64,000 nucleotides of DNA, from contig NZ_JANLNV010000020.1 of NCBI RefSeq assembly GCF_025465935.1, forward strand, positions 1-64,000, written 5' to 3'. Of the stretch, positions 28,948 to 37,659 are shown in pieces; the stretch's first letter is position 1; every line of letters starts with the position of its first letter. The notes below the pieces were generated by a model. That model saw only the letters and a list, made by a program, of their open reading frames with translations, was not told the DNA's origin and searched no databases. This DNA comes from Pseudomonas sp. 7P_10.2_Bac1. Its GTDB lineage: Bacteria > Pseudomonadota > Gammaproteobacteria > Pseudomonadales > Pseudomonadaceae. The translations under genes and the position numbers were made by a program.

Positions 28948-30269
28948 ACCACGAGCTGACCGTCCTGATTGTTGAAGACGACCCTCACGTACTCTTGGGC
29001 TGCCAACAGGCGCTCGCGCTAGAAGACATTCAGTGCGAAGGCGTGAGCAGTGCCGAGCAGGCCCTGGCGCGAGTCGGCGATAATTTCCCCGGCATCGTCA
29101 TCAGTGATATCCGCCTGCCGGGCATGGATGGCCTGGAGTTGCTCAAGCGACTCAAAGCCCGCGATCGTAGCCTGCCGGTGGTCTTGATTACCGGTCATGG
29201 CGATATTTCCATTGCTGTCGGCGCGATGCGCGACGGTGCCTACGACTTTATGGAAAAGCCGTTCTCCCCGGAACGTCTGGTGGATGTGGCACGCCGAGCG
29301 CTGGAGCAACGCAGCCTGGCCCGCGAAGTGTGGTCATTGCGTCGTCAATTGGCCGAACGCGACTCGCTGGAAGGACGCATCATCGGCCGCTCGCCGGCCA
29401 TGCAGCAATTACGCGAATTGATCGCCAACGTCGCCGATACATCGGCCAATGTGCTGATTGAAGGTGAAACCGGGACCGGCAAGGAGTTGGTCGCCCGTTG
29501 TCTGCACGACTTCAGCCGTCGCCAGCCCCAACAGTTTGTCGCCCTCAACTGCGGCGGATTGCCCGAAAACCTGTTTGAAAGCGAAATCTTCGGCCATGAA
29601 GCCAATGCCTTCACCGGTGCCGGAAAACGCAGGATCGGCAAGATTGAGCACGCCAACGGCGGCACGCTGTTTCTCGACGAAGTCGAAAGCATGCCGATCA
29701 ACCTGCAAATCAAACTGCTACGGGTCTTACAGGAGCGCACCCTGGAACGCCTGGGCTCCAACCAGAGCATTGATGTCGACTGCCGGGTGATTGCCGCGAC
29801 CAAATCCGACCTTGATCAGTTGGGCAAGTCGGGCCAATTTCGCAGCGACCTTTACTACCGCCTGAACGTGGTCACCCTCGAACTGCCGCCGCTGCGCGAG
29901 CGCCGCGAAGACATCCTGCAGTTGTTCGAATACTTCCTGCAGCAATCGTCCCTGCGGTTTGACCGCACCGCGCCTGAACTGGATAACCAGACCCTGTCCA
30001 GCCTCATGAGCCATGACTGGCCGGGGAACGTGCGAGAACTGCGCAACGTGGCCGAACGATTTGCGCTGGGCCTGCCGGCCTTTAAAAAGCCGGGGAGCAG
30101 CACGTCACAAGGGCTGGGTTTTTCCGAGGCTGTCGAAGCTTTCGAACGCACCCTGCTCACCGACGCTCTGCAACGCAGTGGCGGCAATCTGACCCAAGCC
30201 AGCCAGGAACTGGGCATGGCCAAGACCACATTATTCGACAAAGTTAAAAAATACGGGCTCGCGCACTGA
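28944..30269 (+). CDS. aauR: Sigma-54-dependent response regulator AauR
   Basis: A 441-residue NtrC/DctD-type activator. Receiver domain with phospho-acceptor Asp55 (VISDIRLPG), AAA+ domain with Walker A GETGTGKE and Walker B GTLFLDEVES, and a Fis-type DNA-binding C-terminus (SGGNLTQASQELGMAKTTLFDKVKKYG). The sigma-54-contacting loop reads NAFTGA rather than GAFTGA. It should bind the TTCGG-N4-CCGAA sites before gltI. Its stop shares a base with the glpM start. Confidence 0.94.
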   Translation: MNHELTVLIVEDDPHVLLGCQQALALEDIQCEGVSSAEQALARVGDNFPGIVISDIRLPGMDGLELLKRLKARDRSLPVVLITGHGDISIAVGAMRDGAYDFMEKPFSPERLVDVARRALEQRSLAREVWSLRRQLAERDSLEGRIIGRSPAMQQLRELIANVADTSANVLIEGETGTGKELVARCLHDFSRRQPQQFVALNCGGLPENLFESEIFGHEANAFTGAGKRRIGKIEHANGGTLFLDEVESMPINLQIKLLRVLQERTLERLGSNQSIDVDCRVIAATKSDLDQLGKSGQFRSDLYYRLNVVTLELPPLRERREDILQLFEYFLQQSSLRFDRTAPELDNQTLSSLMSHDWPGNVRELRNVAERFALGLPAFKKPGSSTSQGLGFSEAVEAFERTLLTDALQRSGGNLTQASQELGMAKTTLFDKVKKYGLAH

Positions 30270-30604
30270 TGGATCTGGTTCTTAAAGCCGCTCTGGGGGC
30301 GGGTGTCGTCATCATCCTGGCGATCCTGGCAAAAACCAAAAACTACTACATCGCCGGTCTGGTCCCGCTGTTCCCGACCTTTGCCTTGATCGCTCACTAC
30401 ATTGTTGGCAAAGGCCGTTCAATAGACGACCTGAAGACCACCATCGTGTTCGGCATGTGGTCGATCATCCCGTATTTCGTCTACTTGGCTGCGCTGTATG
30501 TGCTGGTGGACAGGTTGCGCCTTGAAACCTCGCTGGCATTGGCGGCAGTGGCCTGGCTAATCGCCGCTACGGTGCTGGTGAGCGTTTGGGTCCGTCTGCA
30601 CTGA
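30269..30604 (+). CDS. glpM: GlpM-family membrane protein
   Basis: A 111-residue protein with four predicted helices and no large soluble part. The sequence KTKNYYIAGLVPLFPTFALIAHYIVG matches GlpM, a membrane protein first linked to alginate production from glycerol in P. aeruginosa. It overlaps the aauR stop by one base, so it is translated from the same message here even though the glp genes are 7 kb away. Biochemical function unknown. Confidence 0.88.
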   Translation: MDLVLKAALGAGVVIILAILAKTKNYYIAGLVPLFPTFALIAHYIVGKGRSIDDLKTTIVFGMWSIIPYFVYLAALYVLVDRLRLETSLALAAVAWLIAATVLVSVWVRLH

Positions 30605-30611
30605 GCCGCGG

Positions 30612-30664
30612 CTCTTGCGATCTTTAAAAGATAAAAAGATCGCGAGACAAGCTCGCGCCAACAG
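30612..30664. repeat. Degenerate REP-type inverted repeat
   Basis: Arms ...cttgcgatcttt and aaagatcgcgagacaagctcgcg resemble the 26922 element with an imperfect left arm. It lies just after glpM. Confidence 0.65.
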
Positions 30665-30752
30665 GCAAGACAAAGCAGGCACGACCCTTGCATTTCCTCT
30701 ACAAAGCCCGCCCGGCCTGGTTCGGCGGCGATTGAACGGGGTAAATGACACA

Positions 30753-31673
30753 TTGAACATTCTCGATCTCGACCATAGTCTGACCGCCCAGGCGCCGATT
30801 GCGCAGCGATTGGCCGATGGCCGCGCAACACGTCTCGATTTGCTCGAATTAGGCCCAAAATTGCGGCTCTGGTCGACCGAGCGCAATTACCAGCGCTTCG
30901 TCAAACAGCTGCAACAGCGTCCGAAAGCTCCCGCGAACAAGCCAGAAATATTCTTTATCGGTTCTGGCGACTACCACCACCTTACGCCGGCACTATTGAC
31001 TGATCTGCGTGAGCCCGTGACGCTGATCCACTTCGACAACCACCCGGACTGGGTCCGCTTTGCCCCCCGCCGGCATTGCGGTTCGTGGGTCAATCGCGCG
31101 CTGAAACTGCCGAATATCAAACGCATCATCACCCTCGGCCCGTGCAGCGACGACCTGGAGAACCCTCAGTTCAAAGGCGGCAACCTGGGCGCCTTGCAAC
31201 GCGGCGACTTGCAGCTCTTTCCTTGGCAACACGCCCCCACCAAAGTCTGGGGGCGGATCGGCGATGCCGCTGGTCACGAACAGCGTGAAAACCTTCTGCA
31301 CTGGCGCAACCTGGCCGATCAGGACTGGCCAACCTTTATCGACCAACTGATCCAGGGGCTGCCAACTGAAGCGGTGTGGATCACCATCGACAAAGACGTG
31401 CTGGCCAGCGAAGACGCCGCCACTAACTGGGACCAGGGTGGCATGCGCCTGACCCACTTGTTGCACGCCATACGCGCCCTGGCGTCCAGCAAACGCGTAT
31501 TGGGCATTGATGTGTGCGGCGAATTTGCCAAGGCTCCGCACACCAACGTGCTCAAACGCTGGGAGGCCAAATCAGATCAGCCGCCGCCGGAGCGCTGGAG
31601 CGACACCGACCTCTTGCGCAACTCAACCACTAACCAAGCGTTGATTTCGCTATTTGAGGAGTTGTACCCGTGA
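30753..31673 (+). CDS. Arginase-family protein (ureohydrolase-like)
   Basis: About 306 residues from a TTG at 30753 with GGGG upstream; no ATG fits, and an upstream ATG at 30615 lies in REP sequence. The arginase/agmatinase fold is suggested by GSGDYHHL, LIHFDNHPDW (metal-binding His/Asp cluster, in place of the usual DAHxD), ITIDKDVL (equivalent of the SxDxDxxDP motif) and VLGIDVCGEF. These differ enough from arginase and agmatinase that the substrate cannot be assigned. It overlaps the next gene by four bases, linking it with two small membrane proteins. Confidence 0.75.
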   Translation: MNILDLDHSLTAQAPIAQRLADGRATRLDLLELGPKLRLWSTERNYQRFVKQLQQRPKAPANKPEIFFIGSGDYHHLTPALLTDLREPVTLIHFDNHPDWVRFAPRRHCGSWVNRALKLPNIKRIITLGPCSDDLENPQFKGGNLGALQRGDLQLFPWQHAPTKVWGRIGDAAGHEQRENLLHWRNLADQDWPTFIDQLIQGLPTEAVWITIDKDVLASEDAATNWDQGGMRLTHLLHAIRALASSKRVLGIDVCGEFAKAPHTNVLKRWEAKSDQPPPERWSDTDLLRNSTTNQALISLFEELYP

Positions 31674-32044
31674 CGCTGATTGTGATCTTGCTGGTGGCGT
31701 TTTCGATTGTGCTCGATGTAATTGGTCAACTGTGCTTCAAGGTGGGCCTTGACCGCTTGCCCGAACTGGAAGGCGGCTTCCGCCTGAGTGCGTTCTGGGG
31801 CCAAGTGTTTAACGCCCCTATGTTATGGGCCGGGGTCGGCGCTTATGTCATCGAATTTTTCGTCTGGCTCGAAGCCTTGTCACGCGCTCCGCTGAGCCTG
31901 TTGTTCCCGGCTGCGGCGCTGGCTTACTGCGGCGTGGTGTTCGCCGGCAAGGTATTTCTGGGCGAACACGTGAGCCGTCGCCGCTGGATGGGCACGCTGG
32001 TGATCACCTTGGGCGTGATGCTGGTCTGCATCGCCGGAACATAA
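31670..32044 (+). CDS. SMR/EamA-like small membrane transporter, subunit 1
   Basis: A 124-residue protein with four predicted helices and an SMR/EamA-like repeat (GEHVSRRRWMGTLVITLGVMLV near the end). It starts with GTG overlapping the stop of the arginase-family gene and is followed 8 bases later by a similar protein. The pair recalls heteromeric SMR exporters such as MdtIJ (spermidine) or ArnEF (a lipid carrier). Substrate unknown. Confidence 0.75.
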   Translation: MTLIVILLVAFSIVLDVIGQLCFKVGLDRLPELEGGFRLSAFWGQVFNAPMLWAGVGAYVIEFFVWLEALSRAPLSLLFPAAALAYCGVVFAGKVFLGEHVSRRRWMGTLVITLGVMLVCIAGT

Positions 32045-32052
32045 GGAGACTG

Positions 32053-32475
32053 ATGATGGAAAAGACTCAACCAATGAACACAACACCCAATGGCTGGTTG
32101 CATGGCCGAGTGGGTACGGTAGTGCTATGGGCGCTGCTGATCATTCTTGAAAGTGGCGGACAAATAGCCACCAAAGTCGGCGGCGACCAACTGGGCCAGA
32201 TGGATTTCAACTTGCAATGGCTGCAAGCCGTGATGACCAACTCGGGTGTGTGGGTGGCGATTGCCTGTTACGTGGGCGCGTTTTTCGTATGGATGTTGAT
32301 TCTGCGGCGCAGCAGTTTGTCGCTGGCCTTCCCGTTGAGTTCACTGGTGTTTGTAGGGGTGTTGCTGGGCTCGTGGCTGGGCCTGGGAGAACACATCAGC
32401 TTGCTGCACTGGGCGGGCGTCGCAGTGATTATCGTCGGAATTGCTCTGCTGGCCGACGGTGAGCCCGAACACTGA
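32053..32475 (+). CDS. SMR/EamA-like small membrane transporter, subunit 2
   Basis: A 140-residue partner with four predicted helices and the same closing pattern (GEHISLLHWAGVAVIIVGIALL). AAGGAG lies four bases before the ATG at 32053; ATG at 32056 is equally possible. It probably pairs with the preceding protein as an antiparallel heterodimer. A REP-like inverted repeat (32482-32540, agcgactacagg/cctgtagtcgct) follows. Confidence 0.75.
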   Translation: MMEKTQPMNTTPNGWLHGRVGTVVLWALLIILESGGQIATKVGGDQLGQMDFNLQWLQAVMTNSGVWVAIACYVGAFFVWMLILRRSSLSLAFPLSSLVFVGVLLGSWLGLGEHISLLHWAGVAVIIVGIALLADGEPEH

Positions 32476-32481
32476 CTCCTT

Positions 32482-32540
32482 CACCAGCGACTACAGGACT
32501 CCCGCCAAACCCGCGAGGCCACACCTGTAGTCGCTGACGA
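32482..32540. repeat. Inverted repeat of a second REP class
   Basis: agcgactacagg and cctgtagtcgct flank about 30 bases. It differs from the gagcgagc-type elements. It lies between the SMR pair and the convergent mipA gene and may terminate both. Confidence 0.65.
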
Positions 32541-32588
32541 GATGAGGGCCGCAGGACCGCCGTCCAGGCCAGCCCTTACGGGGTGTGT

Positions 32589-33347
32589 TTAGAACTTGTA
32601 ACTCACTGCCGTCTGCACGCTTCCCTGATTCACTTCGCCAACTTCTTTGACGATGCTGCTGTCCGCCGCCGAGCCAACCAGGCGTATCCAACTGGCACTG
32701 GCGACCAACGACCAGTTATGCGCCAGCGGGAATTCAAAGTTCTGGGTCAACGTGACGTTCTGGAAACCCCCGCTGGCGTTGTAGCGCGAAATCCCTGAGG
32801 CCTGAGCCTCGCTGGCGTTAACGCCAAAGAAGGTCGACATCTGCCGGCCATCGGCAAAGTGCGCGGACAATTGGCTGCTACCGATAATCCCGAACCCCAG
32901 CGGATACCCCAACTCACCGCCCACCTGCCCCAATACGCCGCCCTGCCCGCCTGCGGCACCCACCGCCTGGCCCACCTGAGCATATAAACGCCAGAAGTCG
33001 GCCGGGCTGTACTGCACAAAGCCGCCCAGTTGCGCCATGTCGGACACATACCGCAGACCGCGCAGCGAGCCATTGGCATTACGCCCTGGCAAATAGTTGA
33101 TAAACGGGCCCGCGGTCCAGCCGTTGCTGTTGAGTGCGCTCCAGGTCAACCCGTCGTCAGTGTCCAGGCTGAAATCGCCCCAATCCACATCGAAATACGG
33201 CACTGGCACCGTCTGATAACGGCTGCCACTGGGGTCGTAAGGCTGATAACTCACCCCTGCGCCTACTTCTCCACTAGGGCCATCAGCCGCGTGCGCACCG
33301 GCGCTCAGCAGGGTGAGCAGCAAGAAAGCAGACAAAGGCGTTTTCAT
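32589..33347 (-). CDS. MipA/OmpV-family outer membrane protein
   Basis: A 252-residue protein with a cleavable signal peptide (MKTPLSAFLLLTLLSAGAHA) and a beta-barrel pattern of alternating residues ending in an aromatic C-terminus (VSYKF), typical of outer membrane barrels. The family includes MipA and OmpV, whose roles vary. It is divergent from the sigma-54 operon that begins at 33574, sharing about 225 bases of control region, so it may belong to the same function. Confidence 0.85.
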   Translation of the reverse strand: MKTPLSAFLLLTLLSAGAHAADGPSGEVGAGVSYQPYDPSGSRYQTVPVPYFDVDWGDFSLDTDDGLTWSALNSNGWTAGPFINYLPGRNANGSLRGLRYVSDMAQLGGFVQYSPADFWRLYAQVGQAVGAAGGQGGVLGQVGGELGYPLGFGIIGSSQLSAHFADGRQMSTFFGVNASEAQASGISRYNASGGFQNVTLTQNFEFPLAHNWSLVASASWIRLVGSAADSSIVKEVGEVNQGSVQTAVSYKF

Positions 33348-33420
33348 AACACGGGTTCCATAAAAGTTCATGCGCGCATAAATCGCTTTTTTGTCAGAGC
33401 GACGCAAGCACTGATGTTGT

Positions 33421-33446
33421 TTGTAGCGAGCTACAAAAATTGTAGC
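33421..33446. promoter_or_regulatory. Candidate upstream activator site for the sigma-54 operon
   Basis: TTGTAGCGAGCTACAA (33421-33436) is an inverted repeat with 7-bp arms and a 2-bp centre. A third copy of the half-site TTGTAGC follows at 33440-33446. The site is about 80 bp before the -24 element, the normal enhancer position, and may bind the NtrC-type regulator encoded at the end of the operon. Inferred, not proven. Confidence 0.65.
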
Positions 33447-33508
33447 TCGCCTGCCCCCGTTCGCTCGAACTGGCCGCCAAGGCCCGCGCCCGCTGGGCTT
33501 TGGCAAGT

Positions 33509-33524
33509 TGGCACAGTCAATGCA
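33509..33524 (+). promoter_or_regulatory. Sigma-54 promoter of the aminotransferase operon
   Basis: TGGCACAGTCAATGCA matches the -24/-12 consensus, with GG and GC separated by exactly ten bases. Transcription would start near 33535, about 40 bases before the first gene. Confidence 0.85.
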
Positions 33525-33573
33525 ATTACCTGTTCATGCGCAAACAGCGCCTCTCCTCAACAGGACAATGCAG

Positions 33574-34269
33574 ATGATGCAATGGCATATCGTGTGTGAT
33601 TTCGACGGGACCATTACCCGTACCGACGTCATCGACAACATTCTTCAACGCTTCGCTGACCCTAGCTGGGAGACGATCGAAGAACAATGGGTGCAAGGTG
33701 AAATCGGTTCGCGTGAATGCCTGAGCCGCCAGCTGTCGCTGGTCAAAGCCTCCCCAGCTGAATTGCTGGCCTATTTCGACACGGTGGAGATTGACCCGGA
33801 CTTCCCGGATTTCGTCGATCACGTCATCGGCCTGGGCGCGACCATTGAAGTGGTCAGCGACGGCATCGAACAAGGCATCGCCCGCATCCTGGCGCGTAAC
33901 TACGTGAGCCTGTTGCCGATCCTCGCCAACCGCCTGCGCCAGGTTGACCAGAACAGCTGGCGCATCGACTTCCCCTACGCCAGCGACGCCTGCCGCGCGG
34001 CCTCGGGCAACTGCAAATGCAAGTCCACCCCCAGCGGCAAACGCGTGCTGGTGATTGGCGATGGCCGCTCCGACATGTGCGTGGCCTCCAGCGCCGACTT
34101 CGTGTTTGCCAAGGACAGCCTGGCTGACCACTGCGAACGTAACGGCATCCCGTACGCGCGCTTCGATTCTTTCGCTGAACTCCCGGCCTTGCTCGCCAAA
34201 TTGCCAAGCAACGCCGCCAACGCCCCTCATTATTCTCGTGACCAGCAGGAACTCTTCAATCATGTCTGA
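33574..34269 (+). CDS. HAD-IB phosphatase, MtnX/SerB-like
   Basis: About 231 residues. The N-terminal CDFDGTITRTD is the HAD nucleophile motif (two Asp), VVSDG is motif II, and LVIGDGRSDMCVA holds the motif III/IV acidic residues. It resembles MtnX and phosphoserine phosphatases, so the substrate is probably a small phosphorylated metabolite. Starts at 33568, 33574 and 33577 are possible; 33574 has the best distance to AGGA. Its end overlaps the aminotransferase start by eight bases. First gene of the sigma-54 operon. Confidence 0.85.
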   Translation: MMQWHIVCDFDGTITRTDVIDNILQRFADPSWETIEEQWVQGEIGSRECLSRQLSLVKASPAELLAYFDTVEIDPDFPDFVDHVIGLGATIEVVSDGIEQGIARILARNYVSLLPILANRLRQVDQNSWRIDFPYASDACRAASGNCKCKSTPSGKRVLVIGDGRSDMCVASSADFVFAKDSLADHCERNGIPYARFDSFAELPALLAKLPSNAANAPHYSRDQQELFNHV

Positions 34270-35656
34270 TATTCGAATCGCTACCGCTGAAGACCAGATT
34301 CTTCTGGAAAAAGAAGCCAAATACTGCTCGTACGGCGATACCGTTCACTACATCGAACCACCGCGTATTTTCAGCCGCTGCGAAGGCTCCTACGTGTGGG
34401 ACACCGAAGACCAGGCCTACCTTGACCTGCAAATGTGGTACTCGGCCGTTAACTTCGGTTACGCCAACCCGCGTCTGAACAACGCCCTCAAACAACAGAT
34501 CGACACCCTGCCGCAGATCGCCAGCCAATACCTGCACAAAGGCAAGATCGAGCTGTCGGAGCGCATTGCGGTCGACGCCAAGAACAAGTTCGGCCTGGAC
34601 GGTCGCGTCCACTTCAACGTCGGCGGCTCACAGTCCATCGAAGACTCCCTGAAGGTGGTGCGTAACGCCAGCAACGGCAAGAGCCTGATGTTCGCCTTCG
34701 AAGGCGGCTACCACGGCCGTACCCTGGGTGCGTCCTCGATCACGTCGAGCTACCGCTATCGTCGTCGCTACGGTCACTTTGGTGAGCGTGCGCAGTTCAT
34801 CCCATTCCCGTACCACTTCCGCGGCCCTAAAGGCATGACCAAGGAAGAGTACGGCAGCTACTGCGTGAAGCAGTTCGCCCGTCTGTTTGAAACCGAATAC
34901 AACGGTGTGTGGGACCCGAAAGTTGGCTCCAGCGAATACGCAGCGTTCTACGTCGAGCCGATCCAGGGCACCGGCGGCTACGTGATTCCACCGATGAACT
35001 TCTACCGCGAACTCAAAGAAGTGCTGGACCAGCACGGCATCTTGTTGGTGGTCGACGAAATCCAGATGGGTTTCTGGCGGACTGGCAAGCTGTGGTCGAT
35101 CGAACACTTCGACGTCAAACCGGACGTGATCGTCTTCGGTAAGGCGCTGACCAACGGCCTCAACCCGCTGGGCGGCATCTGGGCTCGCGAAGAGCTGATC
35201 AACCCGAAGGTATTCCCGCCAGGTTCGACTCACTCCACCTTCGCCTCCAACCCGCTGGGCACCGCAGTCGGTCTGGAAATGTTCAAGATGACCAGCGAAG
35301 TCGACTACGGCGCGATGGTCATGGCCAAGGGCAAGTACTTCCTGGAAGGCCTGCAAGAGCTGCAAAAACGCTACCCGATCATCGGCGACGTCGACGGTCT
35401 GGGCCTGGCCCTGCGCTGCGAAATCTGCGCGCCGGACGGCTTCACACCAGACAAGGCAACCCTGGACTACATGGTTGAAGAAGGCATGAAGGGCGACATC
35501 GAAATCGACGGTAAGCGCTTGGGTCTGATTCTGGACGTGGGCGGCTACTACAAGAACGTCATCACCCTGGCTCCGTCGCTGGAAATCAGCTACGAAGAAA
35601 TCGACCTGGGCCTGGCCCTGCTCGACCGCCTGCTGCACCGGGCGATGAAACGGTGA
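34262..35656 (+). CDS. Class III PLP-dependent aminotransferase
   Basis: A 464-residue fold-type I aminotransferase. Visible motifs are GGSQSIEDSLKVVRNAS, FEGGYHGRTLGASS, VEPIQGTGGY, VVDEIQMGFWRTGKL and FGKALTNG with the PLP lysine. It resembles 4-aminobutyrate/ornithine-type enzymes that act on omega-amino groups, but the acceptor cannot be told. The start at 34262 (MSDIRIATAEDQ) lies within the end of the phosphatase gene. Its stop overlaps the GTG of the hydrolase. Confidence 0.88.
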   Translation: MSDIRIATAEDQILLEKEAKYCSYGDTVHYIEPPRIFSRCEGSYVWDTEDQAYLDLQMWYSAVNFGYANPRLNNALKQQIDTLPQIASQYLHKGKIELSERIAVDAKNKFGLDGRVHFNVGGSQSIEDSLKVVRNASNGKSLMFAFEGGYHGRTLGASSITSSYRYRRRYGHFGERAQFIPFPYHFRGPKGMTKEEYGSYCVKQFARLFETEYNGVWDPKVGSSEYAAFYVEPIQGTGGYVIPPMNFYRELKEVLDQHGILLVVDEIQMGFWRTGKLWSIEHFDVKPDVIVFGKALTNGLNPLGGIWAREELINPKVFPPGSTHSTFASNPLGTAVGLEMFKMTSEVDYGAMVMAKGKYFLEGLQELQKRYPIIGDVDGLGLALRCEICAPDGFTPDKATLDYMVEEGMKGDIEIDGKRLGLILDVGGYYKNVITLAPSLEISYEEIDLGLALLDRLLHRAMKR

Positions 35657-36519
35657 ACGCGTCAGAGATCGATCTGGGCGAAGGCGACGCCGGTTTCGTT
35701 CTCGGCACGGGTGAGATCGGGATCCTGTTGATCCACGGTCTCACCGGCACCCCGACGGAACTCCGTCGGGTGGCCCAGGGCCTGGCCAAGGACGGTACGT
35801 GCACCGTGTACGTACCCACCCTGGCCGGGCACTGCGGTGACAATAGCGACCTGCAAGCCACTGGCTGGCAAGACTGGTACGAAGGCGTACGCAAAACCTT
35901 CGTCGGCGTTCGCCAACGTCATCAACAGGTATTTGTAGGCGGCTTGTCGATGGGCGCCGTGATGTCCATGTACGTGGCCTCCGAGCACCCAGGCCAGGTG
36001 GCCGGTTTGCTGATGTATTCCACCACGTTGCGTTACGACGGCTGGAGCATCAACAAACTGGCGTTCCTGACACCGCTGCTGATGAAGATTCCGTTTGGCG
36101 TGCACCTGTGCAGCTTTGAAGAAAAGCCGCCTTACGGCATCAAGAACGAACGTCTGCGGGCGATTGTCGAACGGCAGATGAAGGCCGGCGAAAGCAGCAA
36201 TGCCGGGTTGTTGACGATGGAAGGCGTGACCGTGCGCGAACTGCACCGGATGAACGCGGTGGTGAGAAAACGCATGCCGTCGATCACCACGCCAGCGCTG
36301 GTCCTGCACTCCATTGAAGACGACATCACCAGCCGCTGGAACGCCGATTTCGTTGAACGTCATCTGGGGGGGCCGGTGACCAAAGTGCTGCTCGACAATT
36401 GCTACCACATGATCACCGTCGACCTGCAATATCGCCGCGTGATCGAGTTGAGTGCGGCCTTCGTGAAAAAGAACAGCACCGCCCCACAGCAACCCATTGA
36501 GTACTTGCAACAAGCCTGA
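35653..36519 (+). CDS. Alpha/beta hydrolase, Est30-like carboxylesterase
   Basis: A 288-residue cytoplasmic hydrolase. The oxyanion loop is LIHGLTGTPTEL, the nucleophile elbow GLSMG holds the catalytic Ser near residue 98, the acid is in HSIEDDIT, and the histidine is in NCYHMIT. This is the Est30/YvaK arrangement. GTG start overlaps the aminotransferase stop (GTGA), indicating coupling. In this setting it may release or transfer an acyl group from a product of the pathway. Confidence 0.87.
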   Translation: MNASEIDLGEGDAGFVLGTGEIGILLIHGLTGTPTELRRVAQGLAKDGTCTVYVPTLAGHCGDNSDLQATGWQDWYEGVRKTFVGVRQRHQQVFVGGLSMGAVMSMYVASEHPGQVAGLLMYSTTLRYDGWSINKLAFLTPLLMKIPFGVHLCSFEEKPPYGIKNERLRAIVERQMKAGESSNAGLLTMEGVTVRELHRMNAVVRKRMPSITTPALVLHSIEDDITSRWNADFVERHLGGPVTKVLLDNCYHMITVDLQYRRVIELSAAFVKKNSTAPQQPIEYLQQA

Positions 36520-36534
36520 CCCCAAGGACGCCGC

Positions 36535-37659
36535 ATGATTACTGCCCAAGCCTTTTCATCCATTCAGGCCATTGAGCGCGAAGCCTGGAATGATTGCTTC
36601 CCGGGTGCTCTGGAGGATTGGGACTACATCACGGCGGTTGAAAAAGCCGGCATCGAAGGCTTCGAATGGCGTTACCTGACGCTGTTCGAAGGCTCCACCC
36701 TGATTGCTGCGGCCACCGCATTCACGACCAGCTATCGGCTCGACACCACGGTTCAGGGCATCGGTAAACGCTTTACCGAGCAACTCAACCGCCTCATGCC
36801 CGGGCTGATGCAATTACACCTTTACGCCATCGGTTCGCCGGTGACGGAACAATGCAGCGCGGGTACGGCCAGCCATATCGCCGCCTCGGAACGCCCCGCC
36901 CTGCTCGCAAGACTCCTTCAACTGGCCCACAGCGACGCCGCCCAATTGGGCATCGGCCTGCTCGCCGTCAAGGACGTGCCCAGCAGCGATGATGACTGGG
37001 CACACAGTTGCAAGGCAGCGGGTTTTCAATCCATGCCCAGCCTGCCCAGCGCTATGCTCCCGGTGCCCTTCGGCTCGGTCGACAGCTACCTCGGTTCACT
37101 GGGTAAATCCACGCGCAAAGACATGCGACGCAAGCTGCGCGCCCCAGGCCCGCGGGTCGAATGGCGCAACAATATTGACGATGTGCTGCCCGAGATCATG
37201 CGCCTCTACGAAGCCACGCTCGCGCGCAGTGATTTGCAATTTGAACGCTTACCGCCCGCCTATTTCACCGGTATTCTCCAGCAACTGGGTGACCGGGCAT
37301 TGTGCTCGCTGTATTGGGTGGACGAGCAACTGGTTGCCTTTAACCTGGTACTGATCGACGAACATCGGCTGGTCGACAAATTCTTCGGCCATGACCTTGA
37401 ACTCAGTCGCGAATACAACTTGTACTTCAGGAGCTGGCTGGTGAATGTCGACTACTGTATTCAAAACAAGATTGCGCTTTATGAGTGTGGTCAGGCAGGG
37501 TATGCCAGCAAGATTCGCCTGGGTTGCATCTTTCATAACAACACGCTGTTCTTCCGCCATCGCAATCGGCTGATCAACAGTGTGCTCAAACTGGTCAAAC
37601 TGTTCATCCGTCCTGACCGCCACGACCCCGCTCTGGCTGCTGCGATAAGCGAGTCATAA
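36535..37659 (+). CDS. GNAT/FemAB-like N-acyltransferase
   Basis: A 374-residue protein with two GNAT-like halves. The C-terminal half (SLGKSTRKDMRRKLR...LVAFNLVLID...KFFGHDLELSREYNLYFRSWL) resembles FemAB-type acyltransferases that add amino-acyl or acyl groups to amines. It lies 15 bases after the hydrolase and overlaps the histidine kinase start by one base. Given the upstream aminotransferase, acylation of the newly formed amine is a plausible step; this is inference. Confidence 0.75.
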   Translation: MITAQAFSSIQAIEREAWNDCFPGALEDWDYITAVEKAGIEGFEWRYLTLFEGSTLIAAATAFTTSYRLDTTVQGIGKRFTEQLNRLMPGLMQLHLYAIGSPVTEQCSAGTASHIAASERPALLARLLQLAHSDAAQLGIGLLAVKDVPSSDDDWAHSCKAAGFQSMPSLPSAMLPVPFGSVDSYLGSLGKSTRKDMRRKLRAPGPRVEWRNNIDDVLPEIMRLYEATLARSDLQFERLPPAYFTGILQQLGDRALCSLYWVDEQLVAFNLVLIDEHRLVDKFFGHDLELSREYNLYFRSWLVNVDYCIQNKIALYECGQAGYASKIRLGCIFHNNTLFFRHRNRLINSVLKLVKLFIRPDRHDPALAAAISES

